64,000 bases of DNA from Hyphomonadaceae bacterium (GCA_009773395.1 WRPI01000002.1:296413-360412), one strand, 5' to 3'; shown: positions 18,518 through 27,349, counted from the stretch's first letter. Notes: generated from the letters alone by a model not told the origin. Made by a program: numbers and translations.

Positions 18518-19333
18518 CTATAGCCCTATAACCGGCATGAAGGCGACAATGCCAAATAATGCGCCCATTTCTGTGACCCAGCCCACAGCTTCTTTCACAT
18601 TTACATTATCGAGGTGGTGACGGCATTTAGTGAGCGTGAAAAATAACGCCGATGAAAGCCCCATTCCAACAAATGCGCCAAAAACCGTCATCCCAAAGCC
18701 AACCACACTGGCGCTGAAACTTTGGCCAATTGTCGCCATCATAATGGTGACAATGCCAATAATTGCTCCAACAATCATCGAAGTTGTGGCATCTATTTTG
18801 CTCGGCTGGGTCGCGCTATCATCAGATGTAAAAGCCATCAATTGCACTTGCGCGGCGCGGCCAAACGCTGCGCTGGCAATAAGCCCCATTGCTGCGATCC
18901 ACGGGTTTGCAAGTTCGGCGACCAAATGAATTTTCAACAAAAGCATTAGGCCGGCTGCAATCGCGCCTGCGGCAACGCCCATATCTTCATCGCGGCCTTG
19001 AGTATCGGCGGACGGGTGCGGGCGCAATGAAACTACTTTAGTGAAACCAATTTCCTGACTGCCGCCCGAAATCAATAATTGCGCCGAAACCGCCAAAATA
19101 GCGGCAACATAAACTGGATTGCCACTCATAGAATTGCCAATAAAATATGCAATTGCGCCAACAAGCCCAGTTACAACCCCAACCAAAGGCGCGGCGCGAT
19201 AAGCTTTGCCAATGCGGCCCAAATCTTGGCTACCATCGCCATCCGCGTCCAGAACTTCCTTATTTATTGGAATTGGCAGGCGTGTAAGCAATGAAAGGCA
19301 AATTTTTGCATCTTCTAATAATTGTCTTGGCAT
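18518..19333 (-). CDS. CobS-like membrane protein with degenerate active-site motif
   Basis: 271 residues with about six hydrophobic helices. The N-terminus (CLSLLTRLPIPIN, then YRAAPLVGVVTGLVGA) and the overall helix pattern match adenosylcobinamide-GDP ribazoletransferase, the last step of cobalamin assembly. The family's acidic signature, normally HEDGLADxADG, should follow the second helix. Here it reads GGSQEIGFTKVVSLRP, leaving few of the acidic residues expected to bind magnesium. No other cobalamin gene is in the window. It may be a diverged paralogue or an inactive relative; I would not call it a working cobalamin synthase from this sequence alone. Confidence 0.6.
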   Translation of the reverse strand: MPRQLLEDAKICLSLLTRLPIPINKEVLDADGDGSQDLGRIGKAYRAAPLVGVVTGLVGAIAYFIGNSMSGNPVYVAAILAVSAQLLISGGSQEIGFTKVVSLRPHPSADTQGRDEDMGVAAGAIAAGLMLLLKIHLVAELANPWIAAMGLIASAAFGRAAQVQLMAFTSDDSATQPSKIDATTSMIVGAIIGIVTIMMATIGQSFSASVVGFGMTVFGAFVGMGLSSALFFTLTKCRHHLDNVNVKEAVGWVTEMGALFGIVAFMPVIGL

Positions 19334-19468
19334 TTTGGTCTTCTATAATTGGCGTAATACTTTGCGTTTATTGTAAGTTGAAACCTTAACTTTACAAAGC
19401 AATATAATCAGATGATTTGTGCGGTTTTGCAACAGTGTGGTAAAAGAGCCGCAACAATGCCAGTCTTG

Positions 19469-20275
19469 CTAAAATTCCCTACGAATAAATGCCGATGCAA
19501 TCGCGCAAATCACCAATACCAATACCACCAAAGGCGCCGGGTTTATTTCCAAAATTCGACCAAAAACAAGCCCCAAAATCATTGCTCCAATTGAAAAAAA
19601 TACGCTTGTGAGCATTTGCCGTTTAATTTCGCCACCCCAATATTTGGCGCAAATCGCGGGGCCAATGAAGATTCCGACTGACAAGAGCGTGCCAAGTGAT
19701 TGGAATGCGGCAACGCTAACCAGCGCCAAAAGGACGTAAAAAATACCGTTAGCATTTTTGATTTTTGGGCTGTTTTCCAAGAAATTCTTGTCAATGCTCG
19801 ATAAAAGTAGCGGCTTGTAGATATACGCCATGCCGCCAAGCGAAATTATCCCCGCAAATACGCTTAAAAAAACCGTAAAATTATCGAGATTAAGAATATT
19901 GCCAAATAATATATCTTCTAAATCAACTTGCGCGCCGCCAATATCGGCAATAATAAGCCCAAGGGACAATGATCCTAAGTAAAACAAAGCAAAAACTGCG
20001 TCTTCTTGCAATTTCATGCGTTTTTGCACGCTCGCGGCAAAACCGAAAAGCGCCGAGCCAGTAATAGCTGCGCCAAAACTTATTCCCCAACTTGCGCCGC
20101 CTGATAATAATGCGCCCAAAGTTGCACCTGGCAACACTGCATGGCCCAACGCATCACCGACCAGCGCCAAACGCCTAACCAGCAGGAATACGCCAATCGG
20201 GGCGGTGGCAATTGCCAGAAAAAGCCCGCTAACCAATGCCCGCCCAGTTTGCGCGTCAAATATGGCGTCAATCAT
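19469..20275 (-). CDS. znuB: Zinc/metal ABC transporter permease
   Basis: 268 residues with seven to eight transmembrane helices of the ABC-3 permease family. The early segment FLLVRRLALVGDALGHAVLPG is the characteristic ZnuB/MntB stretch. A second typical block, DILFGNILNLD, is in the middle. The start ATG overlaps the stop of znuC by four bases, so the two are co-translated. Together they form the membrane core of a metal importer. The metal is inferred as zinc from the probable Zur site upstream. The 135 bp after its start-distal end (19334-19468) hold nothing recognisable. Confidence 0.9.
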   Translation of the reverse strand: MIDAIFDAQTGRALVSGLFLAIATAPIGVFLLVRRLALVGDALGHAVLPGATLGALLSGGASWGISFGAAITGSALFGFAASVQKRMKLQEDAVFALFYLGSLSLGLIIADIGGAQVDLEDILFGNILNLDNFTVFLSVFAGIISLGGMAYIYKPLLLSSIDKNFLENSPKIKNANGIFYVLLALVSVAAFQSLGTLLSVGIFIGPAICAKYWGGEIKRQMLTSVFFSIGAMILGLVFGRILEINPAPLVVLVLVICAIASAFIRREF

Positions 20276-20949
20276 GCCGCTTGCTCAATTTCAGCTTTGC
20301 AATCATGGAGTTCGCATTCGTGCTTATGGGTTGGCTTTTTATATTCCCATTTCGCTTGGCTCCCGCTTAAAGTTACGAAATGATCAAAGCCAATGCTCAG
20401 CCGTTCATCATGAATTGAAACCACAATAATTTTCCCAAGTGCTTTCAAATTTTCCAATAATTGCAAAATTTCTTGGGCTGAAGTGGCATCAAGTGAAGCA
20501 AATGGCTCGTCCAAAATTAGAATATCGGGATTGGAAACTAAGTTGCGCGCCAAACAGGCTTTGACAAACTGCCCCGCCGATAATTGGCCAATTAGCTTTT
20601 TTGCTAGCGGGGCGATACCGACTAAAGCTAAAGCGGTAGTGGCTTGGACGGCTTCTTTAGTATTCTCAAGTGCCAAAGTCCCCAATTCAACAAAATCGAT
20701 TACTGAAATCGGGATTTCCTTATTTATTTCAAAGGTTTGCGGTAAAAAGCAAAGTCGGTTGCTGCTTACTAAAATTCGACCTTGCTTTGCGGTATTAAGC
20801 CCTGCTAACGCTCGCAAAAAGGTCGATTTCCCAGTGCCATTGCAACCCAAAACTGCCAAGCTTTCGCCAGATTTTAGATTTGCATCAAGACCCGCAAATA
20901 AATTGGTTTCACCAAAGCCAATAGCTAGATTTTCGATTACTAATTCCAT
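20272..20949 (-). CDS. znuC: Zinc ABC transporter ATP-binding protein
   Basis: 225 residues. Walker A is GCNGTGKST (35-43), the signature is LSAGQFVKA, Walker B is ILILDEPFASLDA, and an H-loop SIHDE is present. The C-terminal tail is rich in His and Cys (THKHECELHDC), a trait seen in zinc-linked ATPases. The ATG at 20949, with GGA ten bases upstream, is preferred to the TTG at 20964. No periplasmic binding protein (ZnuA) gene is next to it, so that component must be encoded elsewhere. Regulation by zinc is suggested by the 20971-20991 site. Confidence 0.9.
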   Translation of the reverse strand: MELVIENLAIGFGETNLFAGLDANLKSGESLAVLGCNGTGKSTFLRALAGLNTAKQGRILVSSNRLCFLPQTFEINKEIPISVIDFVELGTLALENTKEAVQATTALALVGIAPLAKKLIGQLSAGQFVKACLARNLVSNPDILILDEPFASLDATSAQEILQLLENLKALGKIIVVSIHDERLSIGFDHFVTLSGSQAKWEYKKPTHKHECELHDCKAEIEQAA

Positions 20950-20970
20950 TTGTTTCGGTTCCAATTTATC

Positions 20971-20991
20971 ATACGTTATATTATATCATTT
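20971..20991 (-). promoter_or_regulatory. Probable Zur (zinc uptake regulator) box
   Basis: On the znuC strand the site reads AAATGATATAATATAACGTA plus T. It agrees with the Zur palindrome AAATGTTATAnTATAACATT(T) at 18 of 21 positions. It lies 21 bp upstream of the znuC ATG, where a bound repressor would block transcription. It is also in the 92-bp gap shared with the divergent MBL hydrolase gene. The call rests on consensus matching by eye. Confidence 0.7.
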
Positions 20992-21041
20992 GCATTTTTG
21001 GAAGGGGTGCGTATTAACTTGCCACAGCAGATTGAGAACTA

Positions 21042-22094
21042 ATGACCCCAGAACCAGCATCTGACATCCAAAACGGCCTTGAATATCCATTTTCAATTGG
21101 CCCATTACCGGGCGAAGTGATTGAAATATGCGACGGCGTTTATTGGTCGCGTATGGCGCTTGGCATGGATTTGAAATGGGTAAATATTTGGCTGCTTCGT
21201 GATGAAGGCGGTTGGGCTGTTGTCGATACTGGCGTTAATAATGAAGCCACCCGTGATGCATGGCAGACGCTTTTAGCCGATTTTATGCAAGGTGAGCCAG
21301 TTACAAGGGTCATTGGGACGCACATGCACCCAGATCACATTGGCATGGCGGACTGGCTCACTGATAAGTTCGACGCAAGGCTTTGGATGACAAGGCTTGA
21401 ATATGTAACTTGCCGAATGTTGGTGAATGATGTCGCAAATCGACCACCCAAAGAGGGCCTCGATTTTTACGCTAAAGCTGGTTGGCATGAAGACGCTTTG
21501 GAAAATTACAAAAAGCGTTTTGGCGGGTTTGGCAAAATGGTTTACCCAATGCCCGATGCCTATAAGCGCATTCAAGACGGCGATGAAATAAAAATTGGCG
21601 AATATGTTTGGAAAATTATTATCGGCAATGGCCATTCACCCGAACATGCTTGCCTTTTGTGTGAAGAATTGGGGCTGCTTATTTCGGGCGATCAGATTTT
21701 GCCAAAAATAAGTTCCAATGTTTCGGTTTTTCCGACTGAACCTGATGCAAATCCGCTGCATGATTGGATTACATCTTGTAAAAACCTACTCACAAAAATC
21801 CCCGCCGATGTTTTGGTCTTACCTTCGCACAATAAACCTTTTTACGGTGCACATATAAGGCTCGAAGCGCTGATAAATAAGCACGAAAAAACTTTGCATC
21901 GCTTATTCGAATTGGTCTGCCAAAAACCCGTCGCCGCCGTGGATTGCTTTGGCGCTTTGTTCAAACGGACAATCGGTGGCGGTTCAATATCGCTGGCGAC
22001 GGGCGAAGCCATCGCGCATTTGAATTATTTATTATTCCAAGGCAAAATTAAGCGCGAATTACAAGGTGAAGTTTATATTTATTCGGTGAAATAG
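21042..22094 (+). CDS. MBL-fold metallohydrolase
   Basis: A 350-residue metallo-beta-lactamase-fold protein. The metal motif is THMHPDHIGMADW (the HxHxDH pattern) at about residues 88-100. The next ligands are in NGHSPEHACL and SGDQILPK. The C-terminal third is helical and may shape the substrate pocket, as in COG0491-type hydrolases acting on thioesters or lactones. It shares its upstream region, including the probable Zur box, with znuC. A zinc-related link is possible but unproved. Its stop codon TAG is completed by copy 2 of the palindromic element. The substrate cannot be named. Confidence 0.8.
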   Translation: MTPEPASDIQNGLEYPFSIGPLPGEVIEICDGVYWSRMALGMDLKWVNIWLLRDEGGWAVVDTGVNNEATRDAWQTLLADFMQGEPVTRVIGTHMHPDHIGMADWLTDKFDARLWMTRLEYVTCRMLVNDVANRPPKEGLDFYAKAGWHEDALENYKKRFGGFGKMVYPMPDAYKRIQDGDEIKIGEYVWKIIIGNGHSPEHACLLCEELGLLISGDQILPKISSNVSVFPTEPDANPLHDWITSCKNLLTKIPADVLVLPSHNKPFYGAHIRLEALINKHEKTLHRLFELVCQKPVAAVDCFGALFKRTIGGGSISLATGEAIAHLNYLLFQGKIKRELQGEVYIYSVK

Positions 22095-22255
22095 AGCGTT
22101 GGATGTTCAAAGTGAATCGAATTTGCTGCAGCAATTTTGTGCTAGTTTTGGTAACAAATACGCGGTGAATACTGGAGTATTCGCCAAATATTTGTTGCCG
22201 AAAATCGCGCAAAAGGGCGCAGCAAAACGATGCATCTTGAACATCCAACGCTCTA
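22092..22255. repeat. 160-bp palindromic element, copy 2, flanked by TA
   Basis: The element proper is 22094-22253, with TA at 22092-22093 and 22254-22255, the same length and flanks as copy 1. The core, from about CGGTGAATACTGGAGTATTC into CGCCAAATATTTG, is nearly identical to copy 1. The ends differ: GAGCGTTGGATGTTC here versus GAGCGCCCAATGTTC in copy 1. In each copy the opposite end carries the matching complement, so pairing is kept. It again lies between convergent genes and supplies the final G of the upstream gene's TAG stop. Confidence 0.85.
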
Positions 22256-22262
22256 CACCCAA

Positions 22263-24515
22263 TTATTCCACAACTGGCGTATTAGCAGGCGCGCGTTCTG
22301 GCTCTGGTGGTGGGCCGCCTGGCGCATCTGCACCGGGCATTATTCTGATATTAAACTCTGGTGGTGGTTTTGTGCCGCGAACCAAATCCTCATAAATGCG
22401 CAAAGGCGAAGCATCGCCGTTAAGCCGCGCGCGATAAACTTGCATATTTTCCATGACCCGTTGCACATAATTTCGGGTTTCCGAAAATGGTATCATTTCG
22501 ATCCAATCTATGATTTTATCAACGTCTTCACCCCTAATTTCACCATAGGCATCAATCCATTGAGTGGCGCGGCCGGGGCCCGCATTATAGCTGATTATTG
22601 CCAAGACATAGCTGCCATAAAAGCGATTGGTCAAATCGGCCAAATGGGCGCTACCCAGCGTGAGATTATGTTGCGGGCGCGATGTTAACCAAGCGGTGGA
22701 ATGCGGGATTTCCATTCGCCGCGCTTGCGCATTGGCGGTTGCGGGCATAAATTGCATCAGCCCACGCGCACCTGCATGTGAGTGCGCATTGGGATTAAAC
22801 TCGCTTTCTTGCCTAGTAATTGCCAATGAAAACGCGTCCTCGGCTTGATTATAGCCTGAAAGCCTCGGAATATCTATGATAGGGAATGCGGCTTCGGTGG
22901 CAATTATACCGCGATTTAAGCCAGCTTTGGCAACCCTTATGCCAACCAAATTCTCGCCACGTGAACGCGCAAACTCGCTCAAAGCTTGGTGCTCACCATT
23001 GGTTTCCAAAACATCGTCAAGCGAAAACGCAAATTTGATGAATAAATCGCGCTCGCCCAATTCGCTAAAAATCTTGGCAATTTGCATCATTGGCCTTGCG
23101 TTAAGGCTTGACCAATCGGCAGGTGTTGCGCGGCCTTCGGGCGGCAAACGCAAAGTCGCAATAGTGCCAGATTGCGCCGCCAAACGCGCCGCTGCCAATT
23201 GGCCATAATAAAAGGCGGGATAAGTTGCGGCTTGGTTATATGCAGCATTCGCGCTTGATTGGTTACCCAAAGCTTCAAAGGCGCGGCCCTGCCAATAAAA
23301 GCCACGTGATTTTGACATATGGGTCTGCACTGCGGTGTCAAAACGCTGAAAATGGCGAAGTGCGACATCGGGTTGGTTCAGGAAACGCAAAGCAATCCAA
23401 CCCGCACTAAATTCTGATTCAGCGAATTTTGAGCCTGACGCGAGGCCGTGCTGTGACGCAATTTGATAGCCGTCCTGCCATCGGCGCGAGCGAATTGCCT
23501 CCAAAAGCAATATCCGCCTTTCATTCCAAATGGCCTCTTGTCCGGGTTCAGGTAGGCCGTTTGAATCAATACTGGTTAAAAGGTTTAAGGCTTCACTGTT
23601 GCGACCTTGTAATCTTAGACTTTTTACGCGTTCGTATTTCACGCCTCTGTCGTCGATGGTAGCCCCCGAAAGCACTGCGCCTTCGCCAGTTTGGATACCC
23701 AAATGCGCATTGTAAGTGGTGCGTCCTTGCTCACTTAAAAGTGGCAAGAGTGCGCGGGCTTGGGTGGTTCTATCAACCCAAAGCAATAAATCCGCGCGGG
23801 CATCATGATCCTGCGCCGAATAAACCCCTCGAAATCTGTCTAAATAAATGGCTTGTAAGCGGCTATCAAAGCGGTAATTGCGCCATGCGTCTTTGGCTAG
23901 ATTTTGCCCAGCTTCGGCGCGGCCCGTAGCCAAATAAGCCGATGCCAACGCCATTTTGCCTTCGCCAGTTATTGGCAAATTCGCGTCAGTATTGCGCGGG
24001 CCACCAGTCAAAAAATTGGCGATCTCATGGGGCGATAATGCGCGGTTTTCGATATTGCGCTCCATACGCATTCGAAGTTCACGCATTTGCGGAAAACCTT
24101 GCAGTGATTGCAAAGCACGGTTCTGCTCACTAAATTCAGCGTCGCTAGCTTCGTCACTTACCAAAAGCCAAGTGATGGCTTGTTTTGACGCGTCATCAGG
24201 GGCGACAGTGCTAAGCCTGCGCAGTTCGTTCCAATTACGAGCGCGAACCGCACCAAGCGCCAATTGCATGGCGTGCCTGCCATCAGTTGGAATAATTGGC
24301 GCCATAATCACAGGCACTGGTTGGGGCTCGGACGAGAATATTACTGGCACGCTGGTTGGGGGAGGCGTTGCTGCTGGTGTCGCCTCCGGTGCCACCACTG
24401 GGGGTGCGGCTGCCACTGGAGGTTCTTGAGCCGATGCAAGGCTTGGAACTACAAAAAAAGTTATAATAATCCAAAGAAAACTGAAAAAATTTGGCTGGTT
24501 CGGGGTGGCCCGCAT
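22263..24515 (-). CDS. slt: Soluble lytic murein transglycosylase (Slt70 type)
   Basis: A periplasmic enzyme that cleaves peptidoglycan to 1,6-anhydromuropeptides. A signal peptide (FLWIIITFFVVPSLASAQ) is followed by a Pro/Ala-rich linker. A long helical superhelix typical of Slt70 runs to about residue 560, and the GEWL-like catalytic domain is C-terminal. Catalytic Glu is in TRQESEFNP, followed by AGARGLMQFMPATA and the ISYNAGPG motif. The ATG at 24515, with GGA nine bases upstream, is preferred over those at 24530 and 24527. The final ~45 residues are Pro-rich. NagZ, encoded at 37022, acts in the same recycling route. Confidence 0.92.
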   Translation of the reverse strand: MRATPNQPNFFSFLWIIITFFVVPSLASAQEPPVAAAPPVVAPEATPAATPPPTSVPVIFSSEPQPVPVIMAPIIPTDGRHAMQLALGAVRARNWNELRRLSTVAPDDASKQAITWLLVSDEASDAEFSEQNRALQSLQGFPQMRELRMRMERNIENRALSPHEIANFLTGGPRNTDANLPITGEGKMALASAYLATGRAEAGQNLAKDAWRNYRFDSRLQAIYLDRFRGVYSAQDHDARADLLLWVDRTTQARALLPLLSEQGRTTYNAHLGIQTGEGAVLSGATIDDRGVKYERVKSLRLQGRNSEALNLLTSIDSNGLPEPGQEAIWNERRILLLEAIRSRRWQDGYQIASQHGLASGSKFAESEFSAGWIALRFLNQPDVALRHFQRFDTAVQTHMSKSRGFYWQGRAFEALGNQSSANAAYNQAATYPAFYYGQLAAARLAAQSGTIATLRLPPEGRATPADWSSLNARPMMQIAKIFSELGERDLFIKFAFSLDDVLETNGEHQALSEFARSRGENLVGIRVAKAGLNRGIIATEAAFPIIDIPRLSGYNQAEDAFSLAITRQESEFNPNAHSHAGARGLMQFMPATANAQARRMEIPHSTAWLTSRPQHNLTLGSAHLADLTNRFYGSYVLAIISYNAGPGRATQWIDAYGEIRGEDVDKIIDWIEMIPFSETRNYVQRVMENMQVYRARLNGDASPLRIYEDLVRGTKPPPEFNIRIMPGADAPGGPPPEPERAPANTPVVE

Positions 24516-24738
24516 GTAAAATTCCATCAAAATCTATATTGTCAAACGTTCAAAACTTGAGTGAGGTAAACACGGCTTTGCTAATAGGTTCAACCCTTTA
24601 AGCCATAATTCATTGAATTAATCACACAATTTGTTGAAAATTGGGCAATTGAAGCGCCTTGCACATCATGGCAGCTTGCAAATTGAGGCCACAAATAATA
24701 TTCTTGAAGAAAGCTTCAAAGCGAAAAATAAAGACATT

Positions 24739-25626
24739 ATGGCCCACTCACCTAAAGCATTCAAAGGCGCAATTTCTGCACTGGTTACACCATTCAAAAA
24801 CAACAAAATTGATGAAGCGGGGTTCCAAAAACAGATTGAATTCCAGATCCAGCGCGGCATTCATGGCGTGATCCCAGTTGGCACGACTGGCGAAAGCCCG
24901 ACAATCAGTCTCAAAGAACATTGGCGACTATTTGAATTGGCGGTGGAAGCGGCTGCGGGCCGCGTGCCAGTAATTGCGGGTTGCGGTTCAAATGACACTG
25001 TGAACGCGATCGCCCATATGAAAACCGCAAAATCGCTTGGTTGTGATGGGGCCTTGGTGGTTGCACCTTATTACAATAAGCCCAATCAAGCGGGTTTGAT
25101 TGCCCATTATGAAGCAATTGCCAATTCGAGCGATTTGCCAATTATGATTTATAATATCCCTGGCCGCACTGGGGTTGATATATTGCCGGCAACCATAGCG
25201 CATTTATCGAAGCATAAAAACATTGTCGCGCTCAAAGACAGCGCAGGGGATCCATCGCGCACTTCATTGCATTTGGCACAATGTGAAGCTGGGTTTAAGG
25301 TTTTTGCGGGTGATGATAATTTGGCGCTTGGTTTCGCCGCTTATGGGACTGTTGGCGTAATATCGGTTTTGTCCAATATTGTGCCAGATTTGGTTGCGCA
25401 AATGCAAAACCACTTGGCGGAGGGCGATTTTGAAGCGGCGCGCGCTATTAATACCCGCCTTGACCCATTGCAAAGGGCGTTGTTCATCGAGCCAAATCCA
25501 GTTCCTGTTAAATATGTATTGGCACAAATGGGCATGATATCGCCTGAAGTCCGCTTGCCATTGGTGGCACTTTCGGCGGAGTCGAAAAAGACCATTGATG
25601 ACGCTTTGATTTTCGCTGGTTTGTAA
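24739..25626 (+). CDS. dapA: 4-hydroxy-tetrahydrodipicolinate synthase
   Basis: Condenses pyruvate with aspartate semialdehyde in lysine and diaminopimelate synthesis. Motifs are GTTGESPT, the catalytic tyrosine region [10 protein letters not shown], and the Schiff-base lysine in VALKDSAGD. The TIM-barrel length of about 295 residues is normal when started at the ATG at 24739. The longer frame from 24631 adds 36 atypical residues. smpB begins one base after its stop, so the two are in one transcript, an order common in alphaproteobacteria. The ~220 bp upstream contain no recognised feature. Confidence 0.95.
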   Translation: MAHSPKAFKGAISALVTPFKNNKIDEAGFQKQIEFQIQRGIHGVIPVGTTGESPTISLKEHWRLFELAVEAAAGRVPVIAGCGSNDTVNAIAHMKTAKSLGCDGALVVAPYYNKPNQAGLIAHYEAIANSSDLPIMIYNIPGRTGVDILPATIAHLSKHKNIVALKDSAGDPSRTSLHLAQCEAGFKVFAGDDNLALGFAAYGTVGVISVLSNIVPDLVAQMQNHLAEGDFEAARAINTRLDPLQRALFIEPNPVPVKYVLAQMGMISPEVRLPLVALSAESKKTIDDALIFAGL

Positions 25627-25627
25627 A

Positions 25628-26128
25628 ATGTCAAAAGAGCAAATTAAGGAAAATGCGCGGCAAGCGGCGAAGAAATTAATCGCCGAAAACCGTCGTGCGC
25701 GTTTTGAATATGCAGTCGAAGATACTTATGAAGCCGGTATTGTTTTGACTGGCACTGAAGTGAAATCCTTGCGGCTTGGGCGCGCGAATATCGCTGAAAG
25801 CTATGCTAGTTCGGAAAAAGGCGGGATTTGGCTTATCAACGCCAATATCCCCGAATATGCGCCCGCATCGCAATTTAACCACGCGCCGACCCGCCCACGA
25901 AAATTGCTTTTGCGGCAAAAAGAAATCAATAAACTTACTGCGGCGATTGAGCGCGAAGGCCGCACTTTGGTGCCACTAAAGCTCTATTTCAATGATAAGG
26001 GCCTTGCAAAAATCCTGATTGCGCTGGCAACAGGTAAAAAAGCCCAAGACAAACGCGAAGCCACCAAAGACCGCGAATGGAAAGTTGAACAAGGCAGATT
26101 ACTGCGTAAGAATTTGAAGGGCGAATAA
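25628..26128 (+). CDS. smpB: SsrA-binding protein SmpB
   Basis: Binds tmRNA and brings it to stalled ribosomes for trans-translation. Family landmarks are the N-terminal [17 protein letters not shown], the core [14 protein letters not shown], and the C-terminal basic tail with KDREWK before the end. The length of 166 fits. It follows dapA directly. No tmRNA gene was recognised in this window. Confidence 0.96.
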   Translation: MSKEQIKENARQAAKKLIAENRRARFEYAVEDTYEAGIVLTGTEVKSLRLGRANIAESYASSEKGGIWLINANIPEYAPASQFNHAPTRPRKLLLRQKEINKLTAAIEREGRTLVPLKLYFNDKGLAKILIALATGKKAQDKREATKDREWKVEQGRLLRKNLKGE

Positions 26129-26173
26129 TTTCGGCTTAAGAAGCGTTCAAGAGAGAGATGAGAATATATAGAG

Positions 26174-26442
26174 ATGGTAACATTGAAAACCAAAGAAGCG
26201 AAAATGCTCAAAGAGCTTGAAGAGCTTGTACGTAGGGGTGGCGTAGATATCGACCTTTCTGATATTCCCGAAGTCACCAATTGGGAAAGCGCACGGCGTG
26301 GGGTTTTTTTCGGCCAGTCAAAAAGGCGCTTTCATTGCGTATTGATAGTGATTTAATTGCATGGTTTAAGCGCGGTGGCGCTGGTTATCAGACTCGAATA
26401 AATGAAGCATTGCGCGAATATGTGAAGCAAAAACAAGGTTAA
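26174..26442 (+). pseudogene. BrnA-type antitoxin, frameshifted in a T7 run
   Basis: The first frame starts at ATG 26174 and gives LSDIPEVTNWESARRGVFF, then goes out of frame and stops at 26356. In the +1-shifted frame the protein continues RPVKKALSLRIDSDLIAWF and GYQTRINEALREYVKQK to the stop at 26440-26442. That is the standard C-terminal DNA-binding half of BrnA antitoxins (SxRxD, WFK, GYQTRINxxLRxY). One extra T in the run of seven at about 26304-26310 would restore the frame. The usual upstream brnT toxin gene is absent; smpB ends 45 bp before. This is either decay, a sequencing slip or slippage-dependent expression. Confidence 0.78.
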
Positions 26443-26446
26443 AATA

Positions 26447-26674
26447 ATGTCGGAAACTAATATAGAAACTGCCCTCGAAGCAATTTACCAATCCTTGCGC
26501 GATGATAATCTTGAAATTGATGATCGCATAAAAGAACTAAAAGCCGCTCTAAAAGCCGAAAACAAATCCGAAGCGATTGTTGATGCTGAGAAACTCGCCA
26601 ATAATAATCGGCAAGGGCGCAAATTGATGCAAAGCTATTTCAAAAAACGTGGGGTTATTGTGAAGTTTGCTTAA
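26447..26674 (+). CDS. Small acidic/lysine-rich protein, unknown
   Basis: 75 residues, mostly charged and helical (SLRDDNLEIDDRIKELKAAL), with a basic C-terminal part ending QSYFKKRGVIVKFA. AAGG lies about ten bases before the ATG. It starts 4 bp after the brnA-like frame ends, so it was probably in the same transcript. There are no membrane segments or recognised motifs. It could be a third small partner of the antitoxin locus or an unrelated conserved small protein. Confidence 0.6.
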   Translation: MSETNIETALEAIYQSLRDDNLEIDDRIKELKAALKAENKSEAIVDAEKLANNNRQGRKLMQSYFKKRGVIVKFA

Positions 26675-26696
26675 ATCATTGGATAGTTTGGCTTTT

Positions 26697-27182
26697 CTAA
26701 AACCTAGACGCGCATCTTTGAAATGCTTGTAAGTGCCTTTGCTGTGAAGCATCGCGCAGGTTTTCAAAAACGAATTTTATGTCATCATAATCTGCCACCA
26801 TTGGCAATAATTGATTCTCATATATACCCGCATTATCAATTTCTGCTTGAATTCCCACTTCACAAGCTTCGCGCAGACTAGAAGGTGCTAAAGGGCGGTT
26901 GACGCCTGCCAAATATGGATTTGCTGCAATAGGAATGCGATACTTGACCATCAAATCTTTGAGCATCTCGATATGGCGCATTTCGGCCTGAATAATATTG
27001 GAAAATGGCCGAACGTCCCCGAATTTTTCGATTACGACTTGATAAGTCGTGTATGCTTTATATTCGTCATCCAGTGCCTTTTTTAGGGCATTGCTGGCGT
27101 TAGATGGTAGTGCATTCACAGAAGTGGTTCCTAAAATTAGCGTGGCTGCGATTGCAGCAAAAATTGCGTTTGGTTTTTTCAT
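26697..27182 (-). CDS. DUF2202 ferritin-like protein, exported
   Basis: 161 residues beginning at the ATG at 27182 with AAAGG seven bases upstream. A signal peptide (FAAIAATLILGTTSVNA) is followed by an all-helical domain. Acidic/histidine motifs DDEYKAYTTYQVVIEKFGD, QAEMRHIEML and a final FENLRDASQQRHLQAF fit the DUF2202 family. That family has a ferritin-like four-helix bundle with ExxH-type metal ligands. The function of DUF2202 is not established. The periplasmic location is inferred from the signal peptide. Confidence 0.82.
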   Translation of the reverse strand: MKKPNAIFAAIAATLILGTTSVNALPSNASNALKKALDDEYKAYTTYQVVIEKFGDVRPFSNIIQAEMRHIEMLKDLMVKYRIPIAANPYLAGVNRPLAPSSLREACEVGIQAEIDNAGIYENQLLPMVADYDDIKFVFENLRDASQQRHLQAFQRCASRF

Positions 27183-27349
27183 GGTTTTGCCTTTCATATT
27201 GGTTGAACGGCAGGTAAAAATAATTCCGCTTGTGGCATTTTGGCACGGCCTTTATGCCACGCCTGAAAATCAATTGACAAAGCACTTGCGAGGTGTAGCG
27301 TTCATATCAATTTTGGGGCATTTATATTTAGCTAAACGCGGAGCTGCAG

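Noticed and set aside
19334-19468. Possible cobalamin or metal riboswitch between the CobS-like gene and znuB
   Set aside because: No cobalamin-box-like sequence or stable stem array was found, and the segment is plain AT-rich DNA.
22099-22688. Plus-strand frames crossing the 160-bp palindrome into slt
   Set aside because: They are antisense to slt and include the palindrome; no ribosome site and no conserved pattern.
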